Shown piece by piece: positions 1 through 8,389 of a DNA stretch of 64,000 bases. Each line of letters starts with the position of its first letter. Position 1 is the stretch's first letter. The DNA is taken from assembly GCA_044374195.1 (NCBI GenBank), contig JBILOY010000005.1:1-64000 (forward strand), read 5' to 3'. The position numbers and the translations under genes were made by a program. The notes beneath the pieces are model-generated. The model saw only the letters and a program-made list of their open reading frames with translations, was not told where the DNA came from and searched no databases. This DNA comes from CAIKZY01 sp044374195 (lineage in GTDB: Bacteria; Actinomycetota; Actinomycetes; S36-B12).

Positions 1-616
1 CTGCTCCAACGAGTTCCTTCTCCGCAGTATCCGACTTTGGTGCAGACACCGGTCGAGTCGTTGCCCGCTTGGCGAAGTAGCCGCGCGGAACCCAGCCACG
101 TGCAGTGAGCAGCAGCACGATCACGAGCGTGACCGATGAGATGAGCATGATCGATGCGGGAACGAGTGCATCGGTGCCGGCCATCACATAGTGAGCTGTC
201 GCGAGCGGCCATGCGGCATATGCGATCAGATGCGAGCGGTTGAACCACTTTGCGCCCGACTTGCCCATGCGTGCACGAACACGTGCGACAACTTGAACGG
301 GCACCATTAGGTAGGCCGCGATGATGCCGGTCGCGAGAGCGAGTGGCTTCCATGCCGCCGTGAACGGGATCAGGATGTTCGCCCAGGTGAAGCCCAGAGT
401 CGGATCGAGAAACACGGTCACCATGTGTACTGCGAGAGTGAGCAGCGCAAGGATTCCCAGATACTTGTGCATGTTCATCAGTCGTACAGGGGATCCCGCG
501 GGCAGGATGCGCGTGCGCAGCAGCAGACCCCACATGATCGTTGCTGAGAGCAACGTCCATGCGGTGATCCCACTGGCCCGCATCGCGAACCACATCCAGG
601 GCAGGTTCGATGACAT
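1..616 (-). CDS. Ferric reductase-like transmembrane protein (partial)
   Basis: The 3' end runs off the left edge; about 205 residues are visible. The ATG at 616 overlaps the TAA of the upstream gene (TAATG), which implies translational coupling. The protein begins MSSNLPWMWFAMRASG and shows five or so hydrophobic segments. Histidines lie in paired helices (MNMHKYLG, LAVHMV, NRSHLIAY, ATAHYV), the pattern of the ferric-reductase-like haem b membrane domain. The visible C-terminal part is a charged cytoplasmic tail after the last helix. In this family the domain passes electrons across the membrane to ferric iron or an FMN-bearing partner. The partner cannot be seen here, and function beyond haem-binding membrane protein is inference. 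Confidence 0.7.
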   Translation of the reverse strand, partial: MSSNLPWMWFAMRASGITAWTLLSATIMWGLLLRTRILPAGSPVRLMNMHKYLGILALLTLAVHMVTVFLDPTLGFTWANILIPFTAAWKPLALATGIIAAYLMVPVQVVARVRARMGKSGAKWFNRSHLIAYAAWPLATAHYVMAGTDALVPASIMLISSVTLVIVLLLTARGWVPRGYFAKRATTRPVSAPKSDTAEKELVGA

Positions 617-948
617 TAGGAGCCCTTCGTCGTGGCCTGCGGAGCCTTGTTCGTGCTCTGCGGCGCGGTAACGGATGGCTTCACGGCGGTCCTGGAGCCG
701 GTCAGGCTCTTGCCGCCCTTGTTGGCCGCGGCGACCTGCTGGTCAAAGGAAGCCTGGGAGGCGTTCGTGCCCGAGGAACTCACTGCTGATCCGGAGACCG
801 AGTTGCTGGTGGGAGAACTGGCCGAGGCCACCTGGGCCGTCTGGAAGGCGAGCAAGCCGGCGATACCGGCCATTGCCCCGACAGCCAGGGCGGACGAGAC
901 GACCTTGTCTCTGGTCGAGGGGCCCTTGCCCTTGCGTGCTGCGCTCAT
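616..948 (-). CDS. Small membrane-anchored or secreted Ser/Thr-rich protein, unknown function
   Basis: 110 residues: a basic N-terminus (MSAARKGKGPSTRDK), one hydrophobic segment at about residues 16-42, then a low-complexity Ser/Ala/Thr/Asn/Lys tail. This suits a single-pass protein with an unstructured outer part. A strong ribosome-binding site (GGAGGAGCG) stands 4-5 bases before the ATG. Its stop codon overlaps the start of the haem membrane protein downstream, so the two form an operon. I recognise no family; a small accessory subunit of the haem protein is only an inference from position. Confidence 0.65.
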   Translation of the reverse strand: MSAARKGKGPSTRDKVVSSALAVGAMAGIAGLLAFQTAQVASASSPTSNSVSGSAVSSSGTNASQASFDQQVAAANKGGKSLTGSRTAVKPSVTAPQSTNKAPQATTKGS

Positions 949-1135
949 GATCGCTCCTCCGTGCCTGCCACCGTGCGTGACCTGATTTCCTGTTACCTCA
1001 GTTATAGGTCGGGGGCCGTTCGGATAAACGCCGAGAAAGGCTAAGTGCAGGTAAGGAGGTAGCCCGCTGAGTCCAAGGCTCCCGCGCCAGGGCAGATATC
1101 CTCACGACAGTCCGAATCCATGAGGGGATCCCGCC

Positions 1136-1765
1136 GTGCAGACTGTCGAGCAGAGCCTTGACCAACTTGTCGTACGCGCCCGTGCCCTGGCAGTTTCGGG
1201 CACGCGCACGATCCTCGGCATCACGGGTGCGCCTGGTGCCGGAAAGTCAACGGTGGCAGAGGCCCTGCTCGCCGGCCTGGGCGATCTCGCAGTTCTCGTC
1301 CCGATGGACGGCTATCACTTGGCTAATGAGGTGCTGCTCGATCTCGGTCGGCGTGATCGCAAGGGAGCACCCGATACCTTCGACGCCGCTGGGTACGTCG
1401 CACTCCTCGAGCGTCTTCGCGATCAGCGCGATGACGTTGTCTATGCCCCACGCTTCCTGCGCGAGATTGAGGAACCGATCGCGAACTCGATCGCTGTGCA
1501 TCGTTCTACTCCGCTGATCATCACGGAGGGCAACTACCTACTTGTTGATGATGGAGATTTCGCTCGCGTGCGCCCGCTCATCGACGAGGCCTGGTTCCTG
1601 GTGCCCGATGATGCCGTGCGCCAGGAGCGTCTCATTGCTCGACACATGTCGTATGGCAAGGATCGCGAGGCCGCACGTGCCTGGGCGCTAGGCACCGATG
1701 AGGCCAATGCTCGCCTGGTTGCGGCAACAGCTGCGCATGCCGATCACGTCATCTGCGTGATCTAA
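1136..1765 (+). CDS. Nucleoside/nucleotide kinase family P-loop protein
   Basis: 209 residues with a clear Walker A (GAPGAGKS, residues 31-38), then PMDGYHLANEVL, a conserved substrate-side motif of the uridine-kinase/pantothenate-kinase-like group, and IITEGNYLL before the Walker-B-like strand. It probably phosphorylates a small sugar or nucleoside with ATP; the substrate cannot be read from sequence. GTG is chosen as start because it heads the only frame with the full N-terminal helix. Its stop is 3 bases from the stop of the convergent lipoprotein gene, so transcription from both sides must end in or near the genes. Confidence 0.75.
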   Translation: MQTVEQSLDQLVVRARALAVSGTRTILGITGAPGAGKSTVAEALLAGLGDLAVLVPMDGYHLANEVLLDLGRRDRKGAPDTFDAAGYVALLERLRDQRDDVVYAPRFLREIEEPIANSIAVHRSTPLIITEGNYLLVDDGDFARVRPLIDEAWFLVPDDAVRQERLIARHMSYGKDREAARAWALGTDEANARLVAATAAHADHVICVI

Positions 1766-1768
1766 GCC

Positions 1769-2212
1769 TTAGCCCGCGTTGACGGTGATCGCGACTCTCT
1801 TGATTCGCTTGCCACCGTTCTCGACTGCATCGTCGTAGACCTTGATGATGGCGGTGCCCGGTGCGATCGCCCGGAAGGCAACGACCGAGGCGTTGTCAGC
1901 GGGGAGCACCTCGACGACAGCGGGGTCACTGGAGATCGCGGTGTAGTTGCCGTTCTTGGCGTATTCGTAGGCAGGGAAGACGCCGACCTGATTCGGGACC
2001 AACTCGATCGTCTTCGTCTTTCTCTTGACCATGATCGGGGACCAGGTCGCGGGATCGCCGCCGACGATGGTCGCTGACTCGCTAGCGATGGCGGAAGCTG
2101 GCGCCGATGCCGTGGCCTCGGAACTACTCGAACTTCCGCCGCAGGCAGCCAGCGTGCCGGTGGCCACGAGCACTGCGGCTGCGGTGGTGATGATCTTGGA
2201 GGGTGTGCGCAT
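1769..2212 (-). CDS. Predicted lipoprotein, unknown function
   Basis: 147 residues with a type II signal peptide (MRTPSKIITTAAAVLVATGTLAAC): the lipobox LAAC puts the lipidated Cys near residue 24. A Ser/Ala-rich linker follows, then a small beta-rich domain ending in GTAIIKVYDD and a final KRVAITVNAG strand, resembling small Ig-like or chagasin-like folds. No catalytic motif is seen. It should sit on the outer face of the cytoplasmic membrane. The downstream neighbour is convergent and there is no clear operon partner. Confidence 0.65.
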   Translation of the reverse strand: MRTPSKIITTAAAVLVATGTLAACGGSSSSSEATASAPASAIASESATIVGGDPATWSPIMVKRKTKTIELVPNQVGVFPAYEYAKNGNYTAISSDPAVVEVLPADNASVVAFRAIAPGTAIIKVYDDAVENGGKRIKRVAITVNAG

Positions 2213-2317
2213 GGTGGACTCCTCACGTTGGCCGCAGGTAGTGCGGCACTAATTGAATGGTCCCCTGTTTGAGGGTTCAGCCGCGTGGCGACACGCAGGC
2301 TTTACTCACTCCGAACC

Positions 2318-2854
2318 TCAATGGGTCAAGAAGAGTTCAACGAGCAGGACGAGCAGGCCGAGAAGCGCATAGCCGCAGCCAAAGACCAGTTGCCGTCCGA
2401 GCGGAAGTCTCGCGCGTCGCCCGGCATAGAAGCCCCATCCGAACATCGAGATGAACAGCGCGATCAGGATGACCCAGGTAGTGAAACCTGTGTCCCAGCC
2501 GAACAGCGTGGCGATGAGGGCGAAGATGACTGGACCAATGCATGGGTACAGGTACTGCATGTTCACGATGAACACGTGTCGACGGTCGTGCTTGGTCAGG
2601 CGTCGATGGAACCTGATCTGAAGATCAAGGGCCTCGGAGAACGCGTGCGCCATGGCCAGCGCAAAGAGCGGGGCCACGAGCACGGCCGTCACCCGGCGGA
2701 ACATGTACCAGGTCATGTCGCCCTCGCCCTCGCTGAAGACAGTCAGCGCGGTGATCATGATGATGGTCGCGTAGATGGCCGCACGCGGATCAACGCGGAT
2801 CGGGCCGATGCGCAGGCGCGGATCCTCGTGGGGGGTGGCGAGATTGTCAGACAT
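2318..2854 (-). CDS. Five-helix integral membrane protein, unknown
   Basis: 178 residues with about five membrane segments (near residues 25-45, 52-74, 95-118, 122-145, 152-175). The loop between helices 2 and 3 is rich in His and Arg (RFHRRLTKHDRRH). I do not recognise the family. Its ATG lies inside the last codons of the upstream serine hydrolase gene (8-bp overlap), so the two are translationally coupled and may act together at the membrane. Confidence 0.6.
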   Translation of the reverse strand: MSDNLATPHEDPRLRIGPIRVDPRAAIYATIIMITALTVFSEGEGDMTWYMFRRVTAVLVAPLFALAMAHAFSEALDLQIRFHRRLTKHDRRHVFIVNMQYLYPCIGPVIFALIATLFGWDTGFTTWVILIALFISMFGWGFYAGRRARLPLGRQLVFGCGYALLGLLVLLVELFLTH

Positions 2855-3662
2855 GTGAGCTGTACTCCCGAATCACGGCATCGCTCAGCAGAGGCCAATT
2901 CTCCATGGCCCACGGACCGAAATCAGTATCGGCAAGGCTGACGCACGCCAGGTCGTGAGCAGGATCCACCCACAGGAATGAGCCGGACTGCCCAAAGTGA
3001 CCGAAGGTGTGCGCGGAGTTGAGGGTGCCCGTCCAGTGCGGATCCTTGCTCGCCCGAATCTCGAATCCCAGGCCCCAGTCGTTGGGAGTCTGACGGCCGT
3101 ACGACGGGAGGATTCCCGCGACACCGGGGAATTGCACGGTCGTTGCCTCGTCGAGCAGTTCCGGGTTGAGCACTTGCGGGTCAAGGAGCTCGCGGGCCAA
3201 GAGAGCGAGGTCATCAACCGTTCCGGTCATGTCCTTCGCGGGGGAGCCGTTGAGCGTGGCGTTGAGCATGCCCAGCGGGGCGAGGATGCGCTCGTTGACG
3301 CGCACGGCTAGCGGCGTGCCGGTGCGCTGCTCGAAGAACTCGCCCGCGGTTTCGATACCGCGGTTGGAGTAGATGCGGCGGGTGCCTGCAGGAGCGAGTT
3401 GGCGGTCATCGTCGAAGTTCAGGCCCGAGGAATGCGCAAGCAGGTGCCGCAGGGTCGAACCTTCGGGGCCGGCCGGCTCATCGAGTTCGAGTTCGCCCGA
3501 GCGCACTGCATCGAGAATCCCGAGCACGGCGATGGGCTTGGTGACCGAGGCAAATCTCCGTACGACATCTGAGCCACTGGAGGTTGCGAGAGTTCCGCTC
3601 GGGCCGATCACCGCGACCGCGGCCTGCACTGGCCACGTGGCCACGATCGCGTCGAGATTCAC
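2847..3662 (-). CDS. Beta-lactamase-family serine hydrolase
   Basis: 271 residues from the GTG at 3662, which heads VNLDAIVATWP; another GTG at 3692 would add ten Arg-rich residues and is less likely. Class C/penicillin-binding-protein-like motifs are present: S39-V-T-K42 (SxxK nucleophile and base), IYSN (YxN) and HFGQSG in the place of the third (KTG/HxG) motif. There is no signal peptide, so a cytoplasmic esterase or peptidase is more likely than a resistance enzyme. It overlaps the downstream membrane-protein gene by 8 bp. Confidence 0.75.
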   Translation of the reverse strand: MNLDAIVATWPVQAAVAVIGPSGTLATSSGSDVVRRFASVTKPIAVLGILDAVRSGELELDEPAGPEGSTLRHLLAHSSGLNFDDDRQLAPAGTRRIYSNRGIETAGEFFEQRTGTPLAVRVNERILAPLGMLNATLNGSPAKDMTGTVDDLALLARELLDPQVLNPELLDEATTVQFPGVAGILPSYGRQTPNDWGLGFEIRASKDPHWTGTLNSAHTFGHFGQSGSFLWVDPAHDLACVSLADTDFGPWAMENWPLLSDAVIREYSSHV

Positions 3663-3739
3663 GACTCGACGATATCGCGAGCGTCGGCGCACGAGATCGG
3701 GCGGATCTTGATTGGATGGGAGTAACGAGAAGAGGAGTC

Positions 3740-3994
3740 ATGACGACGATTGACCGCGCACGCCTTTCGGCCCTGCTTGGCGAGGAGCGTGCCCGGCATC
3801 GTGAGCGCACGCCTTCGTCGCGTGCTGCGTTCTCCTACTGTGATCACGGCTCGGTCGACGAGACCTTCGTGATCACCGGACCGAACGGAGCCATGGAAAC
3901 GCGTGGCGGAAATGTCGGCCCGGCCACCACCGCCGCTGACGTCGATCTGCACACAGTCTTGTTCCGTACCGCCGTCGAACGACTTGTGGCGTAG
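3740..3994 (+). CDS. Small conserved-looking hypothetical protein
   Basis: 84 residues starting MTTIDRARLSALLGEERARH. The ATG at 3740 follows a purine-rich stretch (GAGAAGAGGAG). An N-terminal charged helix is followed by a short beta-like part with GPNGAMETRGG and a C-terminal helix. No signal peptide or membrane segment. No family recognised. It is followed at once by a strong terminator hairpin, which supports a real monocistronic gene. Confidence 0.5.
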   Translation: MTTIDRARLSALLGEERARHRERTPSSRAAFSYCDHGSVDETFVITGPNGAMETRGGNVGPATTAADVDLHTVLFRTAVERLVA

Positions 3995-4005
3995 TCACGA
4001 ACATG

Positions 4006-4040
4006 CGAATGGGGGGCGGTCAGTGACCGCCCCCCATTCG
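4006..4040. terminator. Bidirectional intrinsic terminator
   Basis: Perfect inverted repeat: 15-bp stem (4006-4020 with 4026-4040), loop CAGTG, G+C-rich core (six G in a row). It sits between two convergent genes and can end transcription from both sides. U-tracts are weak, as is common in high-GC actinobacteria. Confidence 0.8.
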
Positions 4041-4052
4041 TGCTCTTCGCGA

Positions 4053-5306
4053 CTAGTTAGTGACGAGCACCGGGCCAGCAGTCTTGACACTCTTCGCACC
4101 GAGTGACTTGCAAGTACCGTCGAGACTGCACACCTGCGAGTACGAGGCGTTGAGCTTGATGGGCTTCTTGGCGCCACTGTCGGTGTAGACCACCTGGAAC
4201 TTCTTGCCACCCTTGGTGAAGTTGCAGGTGACATTGGTGCCCGTGGTGGGGCAGCCGTTGAAGGTTGCGCCGACGATCCACTTCTGCAGGGTCTGGAAAG
4301 CGACTGCGCCCGTGGTGTTGTTGTACATCTGAATGCCCCAGAGATCGTTGTAGGGCTCCCAGCGGTACCAGTACACGCGGCTGATGTTCAGTCGCAGGGC
4401 ATCGAGGTACGTGCGTGCGACCCAGTCAGCGGCCTTCGTACCCTCGAGATCGACATCGGGATTCTGCGGCCCCGGACCCTTGAGTCCGAAGTTGTTCTCG
4501 GTATCCCACAGCGGCTTCTTCGGCGCGCCCGCCGCGGTAAGTGCCTTCTGCCACACCTTGGCGAGTGCTGTGCGATCAACGGGGGTGCCAAGACTGGCCG
4601 GGTAGGTGTGAGCTGCCCACACGTCGACGGGCCAGCCGTATGCCTTCAGCGCGGCAAGGTACTTCGGATAGAAGGCCTTGAACGGACCGCCGAGACGAGT
4701 GCCGGTACTCGGTGCCACGACCGTGGCTGCCGGGTCAATGCGCTTGATGATGTCGTAGGCACGCTTGGTGAGATCGGCCATGTCCTGCGGGCTGCCGGTC
4801 GAGAAGGTGGCGAGGTTCGCCTCATTCCACGGCTGGTACGAGGTGATCTTGCCCTTGTAGCGCGTGACGACCTGGGTGACCCAGTTATCCCACCAGGCGA
4901 GCTCTCGCGGCATGCCGGCAGCACCTGGCTGCGGCAGAGCTGTCGGCGACGGATCGTCAGTGGCCCAGGCGGGGGTGCCGGCGAGCACCATCAAGATGTC
5001 GTTGACGCCCTTGGCCCGCGACGTGGCGACCGCGGTGTCGAGTGCAGTCCAGTCGAAGACTCCCTGGCTGCGCTCGATATTCGCCCACGAGGTGCGGTTA
5101 TCCCACAGACGCAGTGAGCCGAAGCCGATGGTGGGCCACTCGCCGAACTCGGCGTTGTAGACATGCATGCCGAAGAGGGAGTCCTTGACGACTGTGCCCT
5201 TCGGAGTTTGCGCTGCCTGGGCAGGAGTGGCGATCGCGAGGCCGGTGAGCAAGGTAGCCGAGGCGGCGATCAGGGCAAGAACACGATGATGGGTGCGAAG
5301 TGACAT
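4053..5306 (-). CDS. Secreted clan GH-A glycoside hydrolase (GH39/cellulase-like)
   Basis: 417 residues with a signal peptide (cleavage near ATPAQA-A, residue 31). The body is a TIM-barrel of clan GH-A type: strand-4 motif YQPWNE puts the acid/base at Glu162 preceded by Asn161, and LWDTEN puts the nucleophile at Glu270. An aromatic-lined cleft is suggested by WDNRTSW, WWDNWV and RVYWYRWEP. A small C-terminal beta domain with four Cys (NGCPTTGTNVTCN, SQVCSLDGTCK) probably forms disulfides. The polysaccharide substrate cannot be told. The ATG is 15 bases from the stop of the upstream phosphatase gene, so the two may share a transcript. Confidence 0.8.
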   Translation of the reverse strand: MSLRTHHRVLALIAASATLLTGLAIATPAQAAQTPKGTVVKDSLFGMHVYNAEFGEWPTIGFGSLRLWDNRTSWANIERSQGVFDWTALDTAVATSRAKGVNDILMVLAGTPAWATDDPSPTALPQPGAAGMPRELAWWDNWVTQVVTRYKGKITSYQPWNEANLATFSTGSPQDMADLTKRAYDIIKRIDPAATVVAPSTGTRLGGPFKAFYPKYLAALKAYGWPVDVWAAHTYPASLGTPVDRTALAKVWQKALTAAGAPKKPLWDTENNFGLKGPGPQNPDVDLEGTKAADWVARTYLDALRLNISRVYWYRWEPYNDLWGIQMYNNTTGAVAFQTLQKWIVGATFNGCPTTGTNVTCNFTKGGKKFQVVYTDSGAKKPIKLNASYSQVCSLDGTCKSLGAKSVKTAGPVLVTN

Positions 5307-5321
5307 GTGCCCATCGTGCCA

Positions 5322-6845
5322 TTAATCGGTGAATGCAATTGCCACCAGGGTGACGTCGTCGCGTGTCCAATCCGTCACTCTCTCGCGCATCGACGCAAGA
5401 ATTCGCTCGAGCGTCTCCTCCGGTTCACTACGAATCTCGGCGGGGATAGACAGCAACTCGAGGAGGAGATCCTCGGCCGCTAAAGGCGCGCCCTCCAAAG
5501 TGGTTCCTTCGATCAGGCCATCGGTGAATCCGACCAGTGCGTCACCGGTGCGAGTTACCGTCTGCATGCTCGACCACTGGGCATCGAGTGTCGACAGCAA
5601 TGGCCCCGTGGGCTCGAGTGCTGTGGTGATCCCATCGCTGTCGACGAGGAAAGCCGGGTGATGCCCGGCGTTGGCCCAGCGAATCTCGTGCACGGCGGTG
5701 TCGATCACCATGACAAGAGCCGTGGCGAAGGTGCGCGAGCCACGAAGTGCTTGATGTGCCAGTCGGAGAGCGCCATCGGGCTGAGCGCCTGAGGCCAGCG
5801 CTGAGCGCAGAAGCGTGCGCACTTGAAGTGCCATAACACCGGCCGGTGCACCGTGTCCGGCGACATCCCCGATGACGACCGCCATGCGCCCCGCCGGACA
5901 CGCGATGACATCCCACCAGTCTCCTGCGATGACGCCCTCGGCAGATGACATACGTCCGCTTACCTGGATGCCCGCGGGCAGCTCGAAGGTGGCGGGCAGC
6001 ATCGCACTTCGCAGTGAATCAGCGACGGGTGCATCCTGCGCCAGTCCGGTGCGAGCTTCGCGCGCCTCGTCGATCTCATACACGAGCCTGCGTCGCAGTG
6101 CCTCGGCATCGAGTGCGACGGATTCGAGTTCTGGTGGGCCGGTGGCCTCGATTGGATGCAGGTGACCGGGCTCGTCGGCAGCCTGTTGCATGTCAGAGCG
6201 AATGCGGGTCAGCGGATTAAGCACCCAGCGACGAAGACCCAGGTAGTAGGCGAGCAGCAGGGCGAGCACGAGTAGGCCGGAGAGAAGCAGCATCCCGCCG
6301 AGGACACGTAAGAAATCGACAAGAGTGTCACTTGCCCTGAGACGTCGATCATCGACAGCCTCCTGCAGTTCCTGAGTTGCCTGGGTCATTGCCCCGTAGG
6401 TCGACCAGGCTGCTTTGGAGTCGGTGATCTCCCGAGCCTTCACCGAGTCACCAGCTTCCATTGCCGTGAGCACAGGCGCACCATCAGCGGCCACCCAGGC
6501 ATTCTGAGCGTCGAGAGAGAGCTCGGCCAGCGGACGAATCTCCGGCGCTGCATCGAGTTTCTGGATGATCTGGTCAATGAGCACGTCGGCGCGCTCAATC
6601 TGGCGCACGTAGTCCCTGCGACTGGCATCACGATCAAGCAGGACGTAATCGGAGAGCGAAGCGGAGGCACTCACCTGCGCCAGCACGAGTGCCTCGACAG
6701 CGTCGGCGGCAGGCGTGATGCGCGCTCGAATTGCATTGCTCGTGGCGTAAGTAGCGGTGAACTGGATGAGTACGATCACCGTCGCGATCACTACGCCAAT
6801 CGCTCCGAGAATGGCCGCGGTCAGGGCGCGTCTTCTCAGGCTCAT
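5322..6845 (-). CDS. Membrane sensor with HAMP and SpoIIE/PP2C-type serine phosphatase domain
   Basis: 507 residues from ATG 6845 (MSLRRRALT); an upstream GTG at 6878 would add 11 residues. Order: TM helix (about 8-32), extracellular helical CHASE3-like sensor (about 35-165), second TM (about 180-203), HAMP-like linker with LNPLTRI, then a PP2C-type SpoIIE domain. Phosphatase motifs: GDWWDVI, GDVAGHGAPAG, NAGHHPAFL, GFTDGLIE, RDDVTLVAI; these hold the Asp/Gly residues for two Mn ions. Such proteins usually dephosphorylate anti-anti-sigma factors and so link an outside signal to a sigma-factor switch. No such partner is in the window. Confidence 0.88.
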   Translation of the reverse strand: MSLRRRALTAAILGAIGVVIATVIVLIQFTATYATSNAIRARITPAADAVEALVLAQVSASASLSDYVLLDRDASRRDYVRQIERADVLIDQIIQKLDAAPEIRPLAELSLDAQNAWVAADGAPVLTAMEAGDSVKAREITDSKAAWSTYGAMTQATQELQEAVDDRRLRASDTLVDFLRVLGGMLLLSGLLVLALLLAYYLGLRRWVLNPLTRIRSDMQQAADEPGHLHPIEATGPPELESVALDAEALRRRLVYEIDEAREARTGLAQDAPVADSLRSAMLPATFELPAGIQVSGRMSSAEGVIAGDWWDVIACPAGRMAVVIGDVAGHGAPAGVMALQVRTLLRSALASGAQPDGALRLAHQALRGSRTFATALVMVIDTAVHEIRWANAGHHPAFLVDSDGITTALEPTGPLLSTLDAQWSSMQTVTRTGDALVGFTDGLIEGTTLEGAPLAAEDLLLELLSIPAEIRSEPEETLERILASMRERVTDWTRDDVTLVAIAFTD

Positions 6846-6977
6846 GCTGACACCGTAGTACGCATCCAGTGGGGCCACGTCGGAGCTATTCGTCCACCTC
6901 GAACTCGAATCATTGTTCCGATGTCTTCGCGTGCGAGAGGTTCAAACATGCAGGATCGAATGCGGTGCTCTCAGTGC

Positions 6978-7523
6978 CTACTGATTGATCGGGTACATGC
7001 GCTGGGCGATCTTCACCAGCTCATTGCCGCCGATGGCACTGCCCCTCAGAGTCTCGATCCACACCTGGGTGTGACGCAGATAGGAGTTACCGGGAGGGAA
7101 GATCACCGCGAGGTGTCCTCCGTACCGGGCGACATCCTTGAGCGAACAACCCTTTCCGGGAGGTGGGCAGTAGGCCTGAACTGTGGCCTTCGCACCCTTG
7201 ATCGTTGTCGTGTAAACGGTCGGACCCTGGCCGATGTCCTGGCAGATCGGATTGCCCTCGGTGATGGAGAACTGACGGCCCTTGCTGGTGCCATAAACGG
7301 TGTCGAAGGTCGCCTCAGCGGAGCAGCCGGCGTCACCGGCATCGCCGTTGAACCTGGTTTGCTTGAGTCCGTTCGTGTACGTCGGCTGGTAAACCGTGTA
7401 CGACACACCCACTTGGAAGTCGGCGTAGTTGTTGCCGGAGCCCATCGCCTGCGCTGGGCCGGTTGCGAGCGCGGTAAGTGCGAATCCGGCCACTGCGGCA
7501 AGGGCGAGAACGTTCTTCTTCAT
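6978..7523 (-). CDS. Secreted hypothetical protein
   Basis: 181 residues with a classical signal peptide (MKKNVLALAAVAGFALTALA, cleavage near AQA-M). The mature part has four Cys (DAGCSAE, NPICQD, AYCPPPGKGC), able to form two disulfides, and a mostly beta pattern. An upstream GGAGC ribosome-binding site supports the start. I recognise no family. Confidence 0.65.
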   Translation of the reverse strand: MKKNVLALAAVAGFALTALATGPAQAMGSGNNYADFQVGVSYTVYQPTYTNGLKQTRFNGDAGDAGCSAEATFDTVYGTSKGRQFSITEGNPICQDIGQGPTVYTTTIKGAKATVQAYCPPPGKGCSLKDVARYGGHLAVIFPPGNSYLRHTQVWIETLRGSAIGGNELVKIAQRMYPINQ

Positions 7524-7575
7524 GGTGCTCCTTAGTGTCGCTGCTCAGACTCGTCGGTCATGTAGTGATTGTGCC

Positions 7576-8355
7576 TCAGGGAGTCATGGCGACGGCGGAC
7601 AGAAAGCGCGCGCCGAGGTCAAAGTCTCCGTTGATCTGCACTCGTGACTGCCAGTCTGGATCATCGGAGGCCACACGACCGCAGGTGCGAGCGAAGAAGT
7701 CGGGCCATGTCATCGAGATGGTTGTGATCTCGAGGGAGTCACCGAACGAAATCGTCTCGCCGATGTCGGTGAGCACGATGCACACTGCATCGAGCGGCGC
7801 TTTGTCGAGAGCGCTCCACGCATGCTCGGCCCCGTCGATGATCTGACCGCGCACGACTCGGCCTGCGATGGACCCCCAGCCCTCATCAATTCCTAGGGCC
7901 ACGCGCATGTCCTGCAGGTGTACCCATGAGTCGAAGATCCGACGACTCAGTTGACGTCCGATCGGGGTCTGCTTGCCGAAGAAGCCAGGTACAAGCGCAT
8001 CGAGATCGTGCGGTCCGGCTTCGAGCTGCGCGATGCGGCGTTCCGTAGTGTCGCGAAGCTCGGTGATGACCTGCTCCTGAGTTAGCCCGCGGCGCGCATC
8101 CACTCCGATCTCGGTGAAGCGGCTGAGATCGCGATCGACCCAGGGCATCGAATCCCAGTTCGGCTCGTGCTCCGGTCGGGGATCATCAAGGAGCACCTGT
8201 TCGATGTCGATGATGTGCGCGACCAAGTCGGCGACTGTCCAGCCGGTACAGGCAGACGGGGTCCGCCATTGCTCGGCGGTGAGTCTGGCACCGAGATTGG
8301 CAGCGTCATCGAGCACGCCGCAATCGATGGCCACCAATTCTTCAAAAGTCGTCAT
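7576..8355 (-). CDS. Maleylpyruvate isomerase family mycothiol-dependent enzyme
   Basis: 259 residues. The N-terminus follows the DinB-like mycothiol S-transferase pattern: helix, CTGWTVADLVAHI with metal-ligand His, then DxxxRRIAQLEAGP and the later HLQDMRVALG His. The C-terminal part is the small alpha/beta domain typical of this group. Relatives use mycothiol and a divalent metal for isomerisation or thiol transfer; the substrate is unknown. It fits an actinobacterial host, as mycothiol is confined to that phylum. Confidence 0.75.
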   Translation of the reverse strand: MTTFEELVAIDCGVLDDAANLGARLTAEQWRTPSACTGWTVADLVAHIIDIEQVLLDDPRPEHEPNWDSMPWVDRDLSRFTEIGVDARRGLTQEQVITELRDTTERRIAQLEAGPHDLDALVPGFFGKQTPIGRQLSRRIFDSWVHLQDMRVALGIDEGWGSIAGRVVRGQIIDGAEHAWSALDKAPLDAVCIVLTDIGETISFGDSLEITTISMTWPDFFARTCGRVASDDPDWQSRVQINGDFDLGARFLSAVAMTP

Positions 8356-8389
8356 GGCCTCACAGTAGTTCGCGTCGTAGGCTCGCTAC

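Noticed and set aside
2257..2317. GCGTG-GCGA-CACGC hairpin before the five-helix membrane protein end
   Set aside because: A 5-bp stem with no U-tract is likely by chance.
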